A stretch of 64,000 bases of DNA from Dendrocalamus latiflorus (lineage: Eukaryota > Streptophyta > Magnoliopsida > Poales > Poaceae): the NCBI GenBank assembly GCA_017311315.1, contig CM029654.1:23829879-23893878 (forward strand). Reading direction: 5' to 3'. The notes beneath the pieces are model-generated. The model saw only the letters and a program-made list of their open reading frames with translations. It made no database searches and was not told the origin of the DNA. Position numbers and translations under genes: made by a program. Every line of letters begins with the position of its first letter. Positions within the stretch are counted from its first letter, which is position 1. Positions 1 to 11,410 of this stretch are shown here, in pieces.

Positions 1-1175
1 GAGACCACAAAAGAGTGGAACATGTTGATTTGTCCTACAACAAGATATGGATCCACACGGAAGCAAAGTGCCGAGACAGAAGTAGTGGGATGAGGACAAT
101 CTCGTGTTGCTCACTTTTGCTGTTTGATGAGGACAACGTCGTACTACTCGCTAGCGCTGTTGAAGAGAAATGCTAAAGTCAGAAGGGTTGCAGCGACGAG
201 TGGTGAGCGTTAGCATTGTTGAAGAAGAGCTATGGACAATTTGGGGCCACCTAGTAGCTAGGAGCGTGGGATCACTGGTGAGTGCCACGACATCACTGCC
301 GATAGTGAGAAGATTCTTCATATTGTTAGATAATGAATAAATTAGACATGCTGATATTGGTGAAGATGAGAGGTCATCACAGTTAGTGAGAAAGTCATAA
401 ACATCATGCATGTGTATATACATGCATGCATTTGTATGAATAGAAGCACAGCCGTACAGAAGCAGAGGAGCAAAGAGCTCAGAGTAGAGATGACACAGCC
501 ATAGGGAATAGGCTTGGTGCCACTGGAGAGAGTGTGACGGGTGTTCCCAACAGGGATCGGCGATGTTTGCACATGTATGGTGTATGATGTTGTAATGACA
601 TGCAATTAGCAATAATTAGAGAGAAGTAAAAGATAACTATGTTATAGCGTATTGTATTGAAGGGGTAGTAGCTAAGAGGGATCAATCAAGAATTAGACTT
701 GCTATTGGAGATTAAGTAAAAACGCTATGACAACGAGAAGAGATAGAAGACACACGGTTCAGTGGAGCAGTTGACGTATGAGGGAAGGTAAATTCAAGGT
801 AGGTCATCTATGGTGCATCGGTGTATGCATAAGCAAGGTACTCTAATACCATGTAAACTAATAATATAATTTGCTATACACATAATCAATGTATTGTTTA
901 AGATTAAATAGATGTGCATATGCATGAATACAATTTAGAAAAGAAATGAGTGGTATGCATGATGGAGAGTGGTTACGTTTATTATGCTCAATGATTTTCT
1001 CCCATCAAAGCTCATACTTCAATTATATTCCTCAAATTGTATTTTCTTTCAATATTATACTGTCATTTTCAATTTTTAAGATGTCTTAAAAATCTAATTA
1101 GCCTACAAGATACGTAAATATGTTCTCAATCATCTAAGTTATATCATTTGATACTACAAATTTTGAAACAACTCT
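1..1175. other. AT-rich intergenic DNA, no gene recognised
   Basis: Open frames here are short, lack recognisable domains and have no splice or start context. The segment may be the body of a Helitron that ends just downstream, but I see no helicase or capture motif. Nothing else is supported. Confidence 0.4.
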
Positions 1176-1206
1176 AACCATGCAAATGCGCGGGCCACCC
1201 GCTAGT
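1176..1206 (+). mobile_element. Helitron 3'-terminus-like sequence
   Basis: A short GC hairpin (GCGGG, loop, CCCGC) is followed at once by CTAGT ending at 1206, and the next base is T. A hairpin plus CTRRT with insertion into AT is the hallmark of a Helitron 3' end. The matching 5' TC end was not found and may lie outside the window, so this is a signature-level call. Confidence 0.4.
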
Positions 1207-1758
1207 TCTAGACAAAAAAAAAAGCAGGCGCAAGAGCAAAAGACAGAAGGCGGTAGTGGTTGTGGCTACATTTGGAAAGTGGGGGTGAGAGCTTAGGCGT
1301 ATGTCTATGGTGAATATGTGAGAGTGCTCAAAAAAGAGCGGTGGGCAACTGGGGAAGGAGGGCATCAATCGTGGCGGGTCCCATGGGTGTGTGGGCCACA
1401 ATTTGGGAACCGCACGATGCTCGCTCCTTTCTCCCAATTTGAGGACGGTCGAGATGTTCGACCATGGGGCAGAACACACGTAGGGACGCTAGCACTCAAA
1501 ACGCTCAGCACATGGTGCACCGCGCGTGTAGGTGCATGGATGCCCCCCGGTGCATGCATGGTAGCACTCTAGAATTGGGCTCATGTGAGGTTGTAGCGGC
1601 CCATCGATGGGCCCAGCTAGCCCATGCATTAGAGTAGGAAAAGGGGGCCCAAGCTGGAGGCACTTTGGTTGGAGTGGTGGTCCAAGGTAGAGTCCTAGTC
1701 GAAAAAGACACCAGAATCCAAATCCTTCAGTGAGGAGCATGGGCTCAGCTCGTTCGCA
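1207..1758. other. Intergenic DNA, nothing recognised
   Basis: Moderately GC-rich sequence with overlapping short frames on both strands, which suggests compositional openness rather than coding. No domain, splice pattern or repeat structure was seen. Confidence 0.3.
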
Positions 1759-2086
1759 TGAGTGCCTTGCCCATGAAAGGCTACTGTTGTAGGAGTAGCT
1801 CCTGCCATACTTGTTTCAGCTAGTGCATCGAGGGGTGAAGGCCCCCACAAGGTGGCCATCAGATGAATCTTCTCATATACCCATAGCTGTTAGATTTGCC
1901 CTAGTCTAGTGAACTGAGCTCGTGGACATTGAAAGGCTATTGTTGTGGGAGTAGTCTCCACCATGCTTGTTTCAGCTAGTGGATCGAGGGGCGAAGGCCC
2001 CCGCAAGCTGGCCATCAGATGAATGTTCTCATATACCCATAGTTGTTAGATTTGCCTCGGTCTAGTGGACCAGGCTCGTGGACATT
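1759..2086. repeat. Tandem duplication, period about 156 bp
   Basis: Two adjacent copies share the segment starting GAAAGGCTA at 1775 and again at 1931, then GTTTCAGCTAGTG, a GATCGAGGGG block and CCATCAGATGAAT. They differ at scattered positions, so the duplication is not recent. No coding role was seen. Confidence 0.8.
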
Positions 2087-2574
2087 GCAAGGGGAAAAGG
2101 ATCCCCGTACCCCTGTAATCTATGGATTTTTGTCAAGTTATTATCATAAGCCTTCATGGGGGATGTAAAATAGGACCACTATGTTATTGTATTGTATGTA
2201 GACACTGGTGAATGAAAAACCTATACTAAGTCTCTCACTCCCATTCCTCCTACAATCTAGGGCTCTGGTTAACCCATCGGGGACCCCCGAAACCTCCCAC
2301 TCTACTATTTGTTCTCTTAACCATGACAACCACTGCCATTCTTCCTCGTGCCGCCCATTCTACAGCGACCATGCTTTTGTGCCTTTGCCATCTCCCAAAC
2401 CCACCTAGCCAAAACACTCGGCTCTAGATCCTCTGCTTTTCATTTGTCACATGTCGCCTTTGCCGCTCCACGCCGCCTCCCTCATGCAGAGTGCCAGCCC
2501 CCGCAATCTGACCATGGCAGCTCACAGCCACTTGCGCCAAACTAAACGTGCGTATGTGCAGTTTGGGCTATAGC
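2087..2574. other. Intergenic DNA, nothing recognised
   Basis: Sequence between the 156-bp duplication and the AGCTCG repeat. Short overlapping frames near 2208-2545 have no recognisable motif. Confidence 0.3.
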
Positions 2575-2995
2575 CTAGTCTTCTATACTTGAACTTGGTA
2601 GAAACTTGAGCCGAGTCAAGTTAGGGTTCAAGTTTGGATCTAGGCTCAAGCTCGGCTCGGCCTAAGCTTAGATAGACTCAAGCTTGGCTCATTGAAGCTC
2701 CATAATAATTAAAATAATTTATTATATACCATTTTCAACAATAAGAAAGGTTCCAGTTTAAGCTCGGCTTAAGTAAGCTCGATAATAGTCAAAATAATTC
2801 AAATATACACTAAGTTTCAACAATAAGAAAAACTCGAGTTTGAGTTTGACTCAGGTAAACTCATTAAGAGTTAATATGTATCACTATTTAAACTCGAATC
2901 GAGACTTGTAAACTATTCGAGCTTGGCTCGGTAAAGCTCATGAGCTCAAGAGCTCAAATCAAACCTAGAACGAGTCAAACTTGAATAGCTCACGT
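2575..2995. repeat. AGCTCG-rich interspersed repeat, copy A
   Basis: This stretch is rich in AAGCTCG/GAGCTT words and holds near-tandem sub-blocks with AATAATTAAAATAATTT and TTTCAACAATAAGAAA. A second diverged copy with the same order of blocks lies at about 42400-42770. No coding capacity. It is a dispersed, non-autonomous repeat of unknown class and sits directly upstream of the tetraspanin gene. Confidence 0.6.
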
Positions 2996-3171
2996 GTCAT
3001 ACTTTTTTAGAGCCTTATGTGCAGTTGTTGGCTTGTTGCCCAATTCAAGTCTTTCGCTTCATCTTCCCGCTATAACTTACTTCCCTCATCTTCCCGCTAT
3101 AACTAACTCCCCTGCTTTCCCCTGCTCTCGCACGCACCTCCCTGTCTGCGCAAGTGCAACCGCCATAGCCA

Positions 3172-5159
3172 ATGGCGCCCCGGTGCAGCAACGCCGTCTT
3201 CGCGGCCTTCAACGTCGTCACCCTCCTCCTGGGCGCGGCCGTCCTCGCGGCGGGCATCTACGCCGGCGCCCCGCACCGCGGCCGCGCCACCGACTGCGAG
3301 CGCTTAGTCCTCACGCCGGCCCTCGTCCTCGGCGCTGCCATCATGGTGGCCTCCCTCGCCGGCCTCGCCGGCGCCTGCTGCAGGACCTCCGCCCTCCTCT
3401 GGCTCTACCTCTGCCTCACGGGGCTCCTCATCCTCGCCGCGCTCTGCTTTGCCGCCTTCGCGCTCGTCGTCACCAACGCTGGAGCGGGGCAAGCCGTGTC
3501 GGGAAGATGGTTCAGGGAGTACCGGCTCGGCGACTACTCGAGCTGGCTGCGGCGGAGGGTGGAGGACGGCGGCAATTGGGCCAAGATCAGGAGCTGCCTC
3601 GTGGAGGCCAACGTGTGCCGGAGCTTGCAGAGCAAGCGGACGCTCGACGAGTTCGTCAACGCCAATCTCTCGCCAGTGCAGGTGAGCTACCTTTGATAAT
3701 CTTGTGAAATATTACTCCTTTCCTTTTGTATCGAAATATTACTCCCAAAGTCAACGGAGCCTCTTCACCTGCATTGCTTTCAGATATTTATGACAACTTT
3801 GCTTTGTTGAGCTGACCCCTTCAAGTGATTCATAGGATAATTGCTCAAGTTAACTCTTTTAATATTTGTGTTGTTTACATCAGGTAGAAAGCAACTTTGT
3901 TGTTCACAAATATCAGTATACTGGTGCAACTACAGTGTATTTTGCACCGTCCCGATGATCTCACTTCTAAACTACTTCAGACTTCTTATCCAGATGAAAA
4001 AGTTCAGTGTTTTATACTGTTTTTCAACTTTGCTTTTCTGGTTTCTGACTTCACACTATCGAATTATGTTTTAATTTTCGCACTGAATTTGTTCCTTTTT
4101 CCTTAAGTAATCTCAATCCAGCATGTCTTTACAGTTGTAGCTTTACATCTCTTTTACTCTTTCTTCATCACAAGATGAACTGAACTCAGTTTACCAACAG
4201 AGGAAAGCTTATGTTGTCAAATACTAGTCTTCAGATTTGTATGCCCAAATTAGCAGTAAAGATAATTAGCATTCATATTATGTTAATTTCCAAGTGATCG
4301 ACCCTGTGTATGACGTTTATAACAATAAATTTACTCCAACACATTTACTGACCAGGCTAACACCTTTTTATTGCATCATTCAATGTGGCATTTAGCAACT
4401 AACAGGACTTCATCAAAGTCATGCACAAGGGCTAGAATACTAAGGATAGACAAGGCCACGCTATCGGTCCACGTCATAGTTGTTGATCAGCATCAGCAAC
4501 TCCAATAAACTAATGTAATTTGAAGTAAGAAGATTGTGTTGGTAGCAATGAATCAACTACTTCTACACCCATTGATTTGGTCTAACGCGTGCACTTGCTA
4601 GAGCATGCGTTTATACGTGATTCTTCAGATAACCATAGCATAGATGCAACTTGCAGTTAATTAAGGAATTAAGAATGCACTATTTGATTCAGTCCTGAAC
4701 ATGCATTCGCTGAAAGAATCATCTCATTGTGTTCAAATATTAGATCCTGTACTTTTTTAATATCATATGAGCATGCGATCTTTATGGAATTAACAGAAAG
4801 AGTTTGAAGCCAATTCCATTGAGAACTGAATTTGTGCATCTTTGTGTCTGCAGTCCGGATGCTGCAAGCCCCCAACTTCATGCAACTTCGCATACCTGAA
4901 CGAGACCTACTGGATCAAGCCCCCTAGCACCAGCAACTCCTCTGATCCCGACTGCGGCACCTGGTCGAACGACCAATCCGAGCTCTGCTACGGCTGCCAG
5001 TCCTGCAAGGCCGGCGTCCTGGGGAACCTTAAGAACAGCTGGAAGAAGATTTCATTCATCAACGCTGCGTTCATCGTGCTCCTCGTCATCGTCTACACCC
5101 TCGGTTGCTGCGCTCTTCGGAACAACCGGCGGCACAAGTACACCCTGGTTGGAAAATGA
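3172..5159 (+). CDS. Tetraspanin family protein (plant TET type), two exons
   Basis: Four-pass membrane protein expected to organise tetraspanin-enriched microdomains in the plasma membrane or endomembranes. Exon 1 is 3172-3681 (170 codons, ending CAG before GTGAG), the intron is 3682-4853 (ends TGTCTGCAG, phase 0), and exon 2 is 4854-5159, giving 271 residues, a usual length for plant tetraspanins. Hydrophobic segments lie at residues about 8-31, 45-70, 74-101 and 236-258. The large extracellular loop carries the plant GCCKPP motif at 172-177 plus several further cysteines and ends in a short basic tail. A cytosine-rich segment at 67-70 may be palmitoylated. The start follows a good GCCAATGGC context and is the first ATG of the hydrophobic frame. 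Exon 1 is strongly GC-rich while exon 2 is less so, as is common in grass genes. I see no lesion; the exact subfamily is not resolved. Confidence 0.93.
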
Positions 5160-6074
5160 GAGGTCGGTTTTGCTCAACAAAAGGTGTGTGGCATATCTGT
5201 GTGTTCTCTTGCTTGCTGGTTACATGAGCAAATGTAATGTTATGTTACACGCAATGAATTATCAGTATACATGTCATGGTTACGTTCTTGTTTGAGTGAT
5301 CTCTCTTGAGAATAATGTGGCTGCAATTCTTGGTGGTTAATTTTGAGTAATGGAACAATCACAAAATGAGTTGGTGCAGAATTGTTGCTGATTTGTTAGG
5401 ATATAGATTAGCAACTAGGAAGTATCGATATGGATTGAGACTTCAGAGGTTACAAATTTTGCATTTTATTTCCATTGCAATGGTTCACACTAAATTTGGT
5501 AGTTTTCATGCTCCACTATATAGTATGTAGTTGTCATATTTCCAAAGTAATAGACAAATCAGACATGTTGTTTCACTAAGATATAGATCCCGGTGTTAAA
5601 ATGCAGCGAAGGGAAGATGAATATCCCTTAGACCCTGTTTGGATACTATATCATGGTATCAAATTGGTATATTTCCATAGCTTCTTGCCAAATTGCTCTA
5701 TATATAGAAAAAGCCTGTTCCTAGCAGAAAAAGAAAAAGAAAAAGCCTGTGAAGTCAATGGCTAAGAAAAAGAAAAAGCCTGTGGAGTGAAGTTAATGGC
5801 TACTTGACTAAGATGTAGATTAGGACATTGTAGCGCATCTGAAGTCACTCCAAGATTAGGAAACTAGATAACTATATGCTGTATCTGAAACTTTCTGAAC
5901 ATGGCACTATGCACTGTAGCTGGTTGTATTTGTTACCATTGCATAGTACATCCACTAGATAATTATATTTCCACTGAAGCAGGCTGTGTCTTTTCCCTTT
6001 CCTAATCTCCCACAGAAGTGGACAACGTCTGTTTAAACCTGTAAAATTCCTAATTGATAATAATTCACAATTCA
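5160..6074. other. Tetraspanin 3' flank and intergenic DNA
   Basis: AT-rich sequence expected to hold the tetraspanin 3' UTR; no single poly(A) signal stands out. A short imperfect repeat of AGAAAAAGCCTGTG lies near 5727-5785. No gene recognised. Confidence 0.5.
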
Positions 6075-6110
6075 TCTATATTTATACTAATATAAAAAGA
6101 GGGAGCTTTC
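6075..6110 (+). mobile_element. Helitron 5'-terminus-like sequence
   Basis: Starts TCTATATTTATACTAATAT after an A and continues into an AAAAAGAGGGAG stretch, resembling 5' ends of grass Helitrons. No matching hairpin plus CTRRT end could be assigned downstream, so the extent is unknown. Confidence 0.25.
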
Positions 6111-7533
6111 CTTTCCTACATCCACCCTATGTTTGTGCACACGACCCGATCGATTGGATCTAATGGTCAACATCCATTCCAAGTCCTACTATTCACGGTG
6201 AATTAAAGGCCATTGATCTTTGCAACCCAATGGCCTAGATTTAAACTATATTCTGCCAGCAATTAAAGCATAATCAATACGTTAAATCCCACTAATGTTG
6301 TGCTCACTACTTAAATTTGTTACTTGCTTGAAATAATGTCTAAATTCTCAAGATTCTCCGTTAAGCCCAAGGTTTTCTTGAACTAATTCATCAGGAATGA
6401 TTGAAGTTTATTTCTTCAATGGGTAAGTTTCATTAACCTGAATGTGTCTTCATCAGTCCGGTCATCTCCAATGTAGATCGGGAGAAACGCAAAATCATCT
6501 ATCCTGAGTGATCGAAGCAAAAACTCGACCGCCTTTCCCTTCTCCTAGTCAATCACTGGACGAACCTCTAAAACCAGTAGAGTTGCATACGAAATTAGAC
6601 AAGATGTAGAATCTGTTAGGAAAGGTGAACAAGTATAACACTTGATGAGTGGCAAATTTTATATTCCTAGCAACTTTCCGCTAGTTAGTTTGAGACTAGG
6701 GAAACCTTTCAAGACATCCCTGATGACCTATTCAACAAATTTAAAATACAGAGGGACCAATCTAACATCATACATATAGATAACTTAGGAAAGAGATTTA
6801 TTTTCGTATTATATTAGTATTTAAGTAGTAAAACTAAGCATATTTTTAGCAATTTTTCAAAAGGGGCCATGCCCCCCTGGCCATAGGGAAGCTCCACACC
6901 TGAATCACTCACTTAGGATTTTAAAGTGAGTTCCTATGAGGAGATAAGGTCTTTTTCTTTAATTCTTTCCATTTTTTCCTTCTTGTGACTTGCTTTCCAT
7001 GTATGTCATGAAAAATTTTTGGTCAATGTCACCATAAATTTTTTGGCTAAGCTCAGGGCCATCATTGGGGCAGCGATCCTCATCTGGTGCTTCTTGATGA
7101 TCTTCTGCTCATGCCTACACCACTACATCTACATCGTCTATGAACAAATTCAACAAGAGCTATTGAAGTATATTTCTTTGATGGGTAAGCTTCATGACCA
7201 AAATGCATCTTCTTTAGTCCAGCCATCTCTGATGTAGAATGGGAGAAACTGATAATCATCTATCCTAAGTGATCACAGCAAAAACTCAACCCCCTTTCCC
7301 TTGTCCAAATCAATCACTAGATGAACCTCTAAAACATGTAGAGTTGCATACGGAATTAGTATACAAGATACAGAATCTGTTAGGAAAGATGAACAAGTAT
7401 AACACTTGATGAGTGACAAATTTCATCTTCCTACCATCTTTTCGCTGGTTAGTTTGAGACGAGGAAAATCTTCCAAGACAACGCTGACAAGTTGTTCAAC
7501 CAATCTAAAATACAGAGGGACCGATCTAACATA

Positions 7534-9087
7534 CACTACTACAAAAAAGACTACACTTGACGCCTCATTACAGACGGTTTCCTCAAATCGTCTGTGCTGT
7601 AATTATCATAGACGGTTTCCTCAAACTGTCTGTGCGGTAATTATCACAGACAGTTTTACAATTGTGACCTGTGTACCATCTGTGATACACTACTATCACA
7701 GACGGTTCTTGTTAATAACCGTCTATGATAATTCATAGATAGTTCTTAATACGAACCATCTGTGATAATTACAACATCACAGATGGTTTTTAATTAGAAC
7801 CATATGTGATAGTTCATAGACAATCATTAATATGAACCATTTGTGGTAAATGAGTATCACAGACAGCTTATGGATGGAACAGTCAGTGATCTGTCTTGTC
7901 TCCCTGATGCACGCCTTCGATCGTCTTGGCTCCCCAATATGTGTCTCTTCATTTTATGCGCTGAATGTATTCCTTGTAGTATAAAAATGATGACCATCAC
8001 CAGAGATTAATCCCCACATCGTTGATATATCCTGTACGAGCACCTCATCGACCATCAATCTTCCTTGTCTTCCTTGTCTCTCAAGCACAAATAAATAGCT
8101 CCCTATTCTTCCTTGTTGCTGGCATTGATGGCCATTCTGGATGAGCACCTCGTCGGTCATATGTTGACAGATGCTGTAGAAGGACACTGTGCTAACAGTA
8201 TCCTCCCTCCTATGTCCGAGGATTTACCAAAGCAGTTGAAGACCACCTTCCATTGTCTTGACATCCTCCTCCATCGCGTCTTCTAGTTGGTCGCTCGCTT
8301 CCGGCGAGCTAACCTCACCATCGACGTGGTCCTTCACAACAACGTTGCGTGTCTCCAGGAGGCTTGGTGTCGCTTATAGTGCTTAGTCTAGGCGGTGGGT
8401 GACCGAGTCAACCTTGCCAAGACCCCTCAAGAAAGAGAAGAGAGCCTATGGGCTCAATTGGACTTGATTGCTCAATCAGAGGGTGTTCGAGAGACACTCG
8501 AACGAGCGCGTCAGTGGGTGGACGCATTTCAAGCTTCGTTCGTTGATGATCCCAAACCGTCCGATGCCGACCATGTCACCTACGAAGTTTTGAAGACAGA
8601 GATTGCATGCTACCTCCGCCACTAGAAAAAACATCAAAGTAGTTAGGTTTCTACTTTTTTGTTATCTTTTCTAAGAAGTGACTGGGCACATTGTTTGGAC
8701 ACCATATATATGTATAACAACATGATGGCATTACTGACAGGTAAAAAGTAACTAAGTAATGCATATTTACTCCTAAGTCATTACTAAATTTGCATTTATG
8801 TATATGAGAATGAATTTAGAACCGTATATATCACAGATGATTTTTAGTATTAACTATTTGTGATTTCTAAAATATCATAGACGGTTTTAGTATTAGCTGT
8901 CTGTGATGTCTAATATATCACAGACAACTATATTTAAGAACCGTCTCTGATATCTGACATATCACAGATGGTTTGAAAACTGTGTGTGATAATCACCTGT
9001 TATCACAGACACATAAATCCAGATGGTTCGAAAACCGTCTGTGATGATGGTTTTGAACCATCTTTGATGACCCTTTCTATAGTAGTG
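7534..9087. mobile_element. Non-autonomous CACTA-type element
   Basis: Begins CACTACTACAAAA and ends TAGTAGTG. Both subterminal regions are packed with direct and inverted copies of a TCACAGACGGTT-type motif, the arrangement bound by CACTA transposases. It sits inside one unit of the 0.8-kb array. Neighbouring units show the uninterrupted site, and the 3-bp flanks (ATA and ATC) match except for one base. No transposase is encoded. Length 1,554 bp. Confidence 0.8.
8389..8625 (+). other. Short open frame inside the CACTA element, unknown
   Basis: An open frame of about 78 codons that lacks an ATG at its start. The product would be charged and helical, with words such as REESLWAQLDLIAQSEG. It could be a captured fragment or residual element coding sequence. 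I do not recognise a family and do not assign a function. Confidence 0.2.
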
Positions 9088-10842
9088 ATCGTTTGCATAG
9101 ATAACTTAGAAAAGAGATATATTTTAGTATTATTTCTGTATTTACATTGTAAACCTAAGCACATTTTTAGCAATTTTTAGAAGGGCCATGGCCCCCCTTT
9201 GGCCATTGGAAAGCTCCATACCTAAATCACTCACTTAGGACTGTTAAAGTGAGTTCCTATGAGGAGATAAGGTCTTATTTTTTAATTCATTCTATTTTAT
9301 TCCATCTTGTGACTTGCTTTCCATGTATTACATGAAAAAATTTTGGGTCAGTGTCGCCATCATTTTCTAGGCTATGCTCAGGGCCATCACTGGGGTAGTG
9401 ATCCTCATCTGGTGCTGCTTGATGATCTTCTACACATGCCTACACTATTGCATCTACATCATCTATGAACTAATGCATCAAGAGTTATTGAAGTTTATTT
9501 CTTGATCTAATTAATTCATTAGTAATGATTGAAGTTTATTTCTTCAATGGGTAAGCTTCATTAACCAAAATGCGTCATCATTAGTTCAGTCATCTCTGAT
9601 GTAGATGGGAGAAACTCATAATCATCTATCCTGAGTGATCGAAGCAAAAACTTGACCGCCTTTCCCTTGTCCCAGTTAATCACTTGACGAACCTCTAAAA
9701 CCTATAGAGTTGCGTATGGAATTAGTATACAAGATGCAGAAGCTGTTAGGAATGGTGAACAAGTATAACACTTGATGAGCGGCCAATTAGTATACAAGAT
9801 GCAGGTATTTCCGCTGGTTAGTTTGAGACAAGGGAAATCTTTCAAGACATCACTGACGACTTGTTCAACCAATTTAAAATACAGAGAGACCAATCTAACA
9901 TCATATACATAGATAACTTAGGAAAGAGATTTATTTTAATATTATTTTAGTATTTAAGTAGTAAAACTAAGCACATTTTTGGCAAATTTTCAAAAGGCGT
10001 CATGGCCCCCCTTCAGCCATAGGGAAGCTCCACACCTGAATCACTCAGTTAGGACTTTACAGCGAGTTCCTATGAGGAGATAATGTCTTATTCTTTAATC
10101 CTTTCCATTTTTCCTTCTTGTGACTTTCTGTCAATGTATTTCGTGAAAATTTTTTGGTCAATGTCACCGTCATTTTCTAGATTGCGCTTAGGGCCATCGT
10201 TGGCATAGCGATCCTCATCTCATGCTACATGACGATCTTCTGCACATGCCTGCACCACTACGTCTACAGTGTCTTTGAACTAATGCATCAAAAGTTATAG
10301 AAGTTTATTTCTTGAACTAATTAATTCATCAGGAATGATTGAAGTTTATTTGTTCAATGGGTAAGCTTCATTAACCTGAATGCATCATCATTAGTTCAGT
10401 CATCTCCAATGTGGATTGGGAGAAACTCATAATCATCTATCTTGAGTGACCGAAGTAATAACTCGACCACCTTTCCCTTGTCACAGTCTACTACTGGATG
10501 AACCTCTAAAACCTGTAGAGTTGCATACTAAATTAGTATACAAGATGCAGAATCTATTAGGAATGGTGAACAAGTATAACACTTGATGAGTAGCCAATTT
10601 TATCTTCCTACCATCTTTCCGTTGGTAAGTCTGAGACGAGGAAAATATTTCAAGACATCGCTGACGAGTTGTTCAATATAGAGGGACGAATCTAACATCA
10701 TATACACAGAAGACTTAATAAAGAGATATATTTTTGTATTATTTTAGTATTTAAGTAGTAAAACAAAGCACATTTTTAGCAATATTTTCAAAAGGGGCCA
10801 TGGCCCCCCTGGCAATAGGGAAGCTCCACACTTGAATCATTC

Positions 10843-10986
10843 ACTTAGGACTTTGAATTGAGTTCCTATTAGGAGATAACTTAGGACTTTGAAGTGAGTT
10901 CCTATTAGGAGATAACTTAGGACTTTGAAGTGAGTTCCTATTAGGAGATAACTTAGGACTTTGAAGTGAGTTCCTATTAGGAGATA
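10843..10986. repeat. 36-bp tandem repeat, four copies
   Basis: Four head-to-tail copies of a 36-bp unit starting ACTTAGGACTTTGAA and ending AGGAGATA. The first copy differs by one base (GAATTG against GAAGTG). It is a local expansion of a segment present once in the other 0.8-kb units, so it arose within this copy only. Confidence 0.95.
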
Positions 10987-11410
10987 AGGTCTTGTTATTT
11001 AATTCTTTCATTTTTTTCCCTCCTTGTGACTTACTTTCCATATATTTCATGAATTTTTTGGGTCAATGTCACCGTCATTTTTTGGGATGCGCTCGGGGCC
11101 ATCATTGTAGTAGCAATCCTCATCTGGTGCTACTTGCTGATCTTCTACGCATTCCTGCACCACTACATCTACATCATCTATCAACTAATGCATCAAGAGT
11201 TATTAAAGTTAATTTCTTGAACTAATTAATTCATTAGGAATGACTGAAGTTTATTTCTTCGACTGGTAAGCTTCATTGACCTGAATATGTCTTTGTCAAT
11301 CTGGTCATCTCTGATGTAGATTAGGAGAAAGTCAGAATGATCTATCCTAAGTGACCGAAGAAAAAACTCGACCGATTTCCCTTGTCTCAGTCACCGTTGG
11401 GTCAGATCAA

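Larger units (their letters stand above)
6385..11410 (+). repeat. Tandem array of about 0.8-kb units (four copies plus a partial)
   Basis: Shared landmarks recur in fixed order: GGGTAAGCTTCATTAACC, ACCTCTAAAACCTGTAGAG, a run of GGCCATGGCCCCCC, GAGTTCCTATGAGGAGATAA, and GGTCAATGTCACC. The GGTAAG landmark falls near 6422, 7183, 9549, 10359 and 11265. After subtracting the CACTA insertion and the extra 36-mers, the spacing is about 760-812 bp. Each full unit ends with a stretch that reads as a hydrophobic peptide in one frame (see findings). Copies differ by substitutions and indels, so the array is old. Its origin is unknown. Confidence 0.85.

Noticed and set aside
2994..3707. 237-codon frame overlapping tetraspanin exon 1
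   Set aside because: Arg/Pro-rich text from an alternative frame of a GC-rich exon; the tetraspanin frame has the domains and splice sites.
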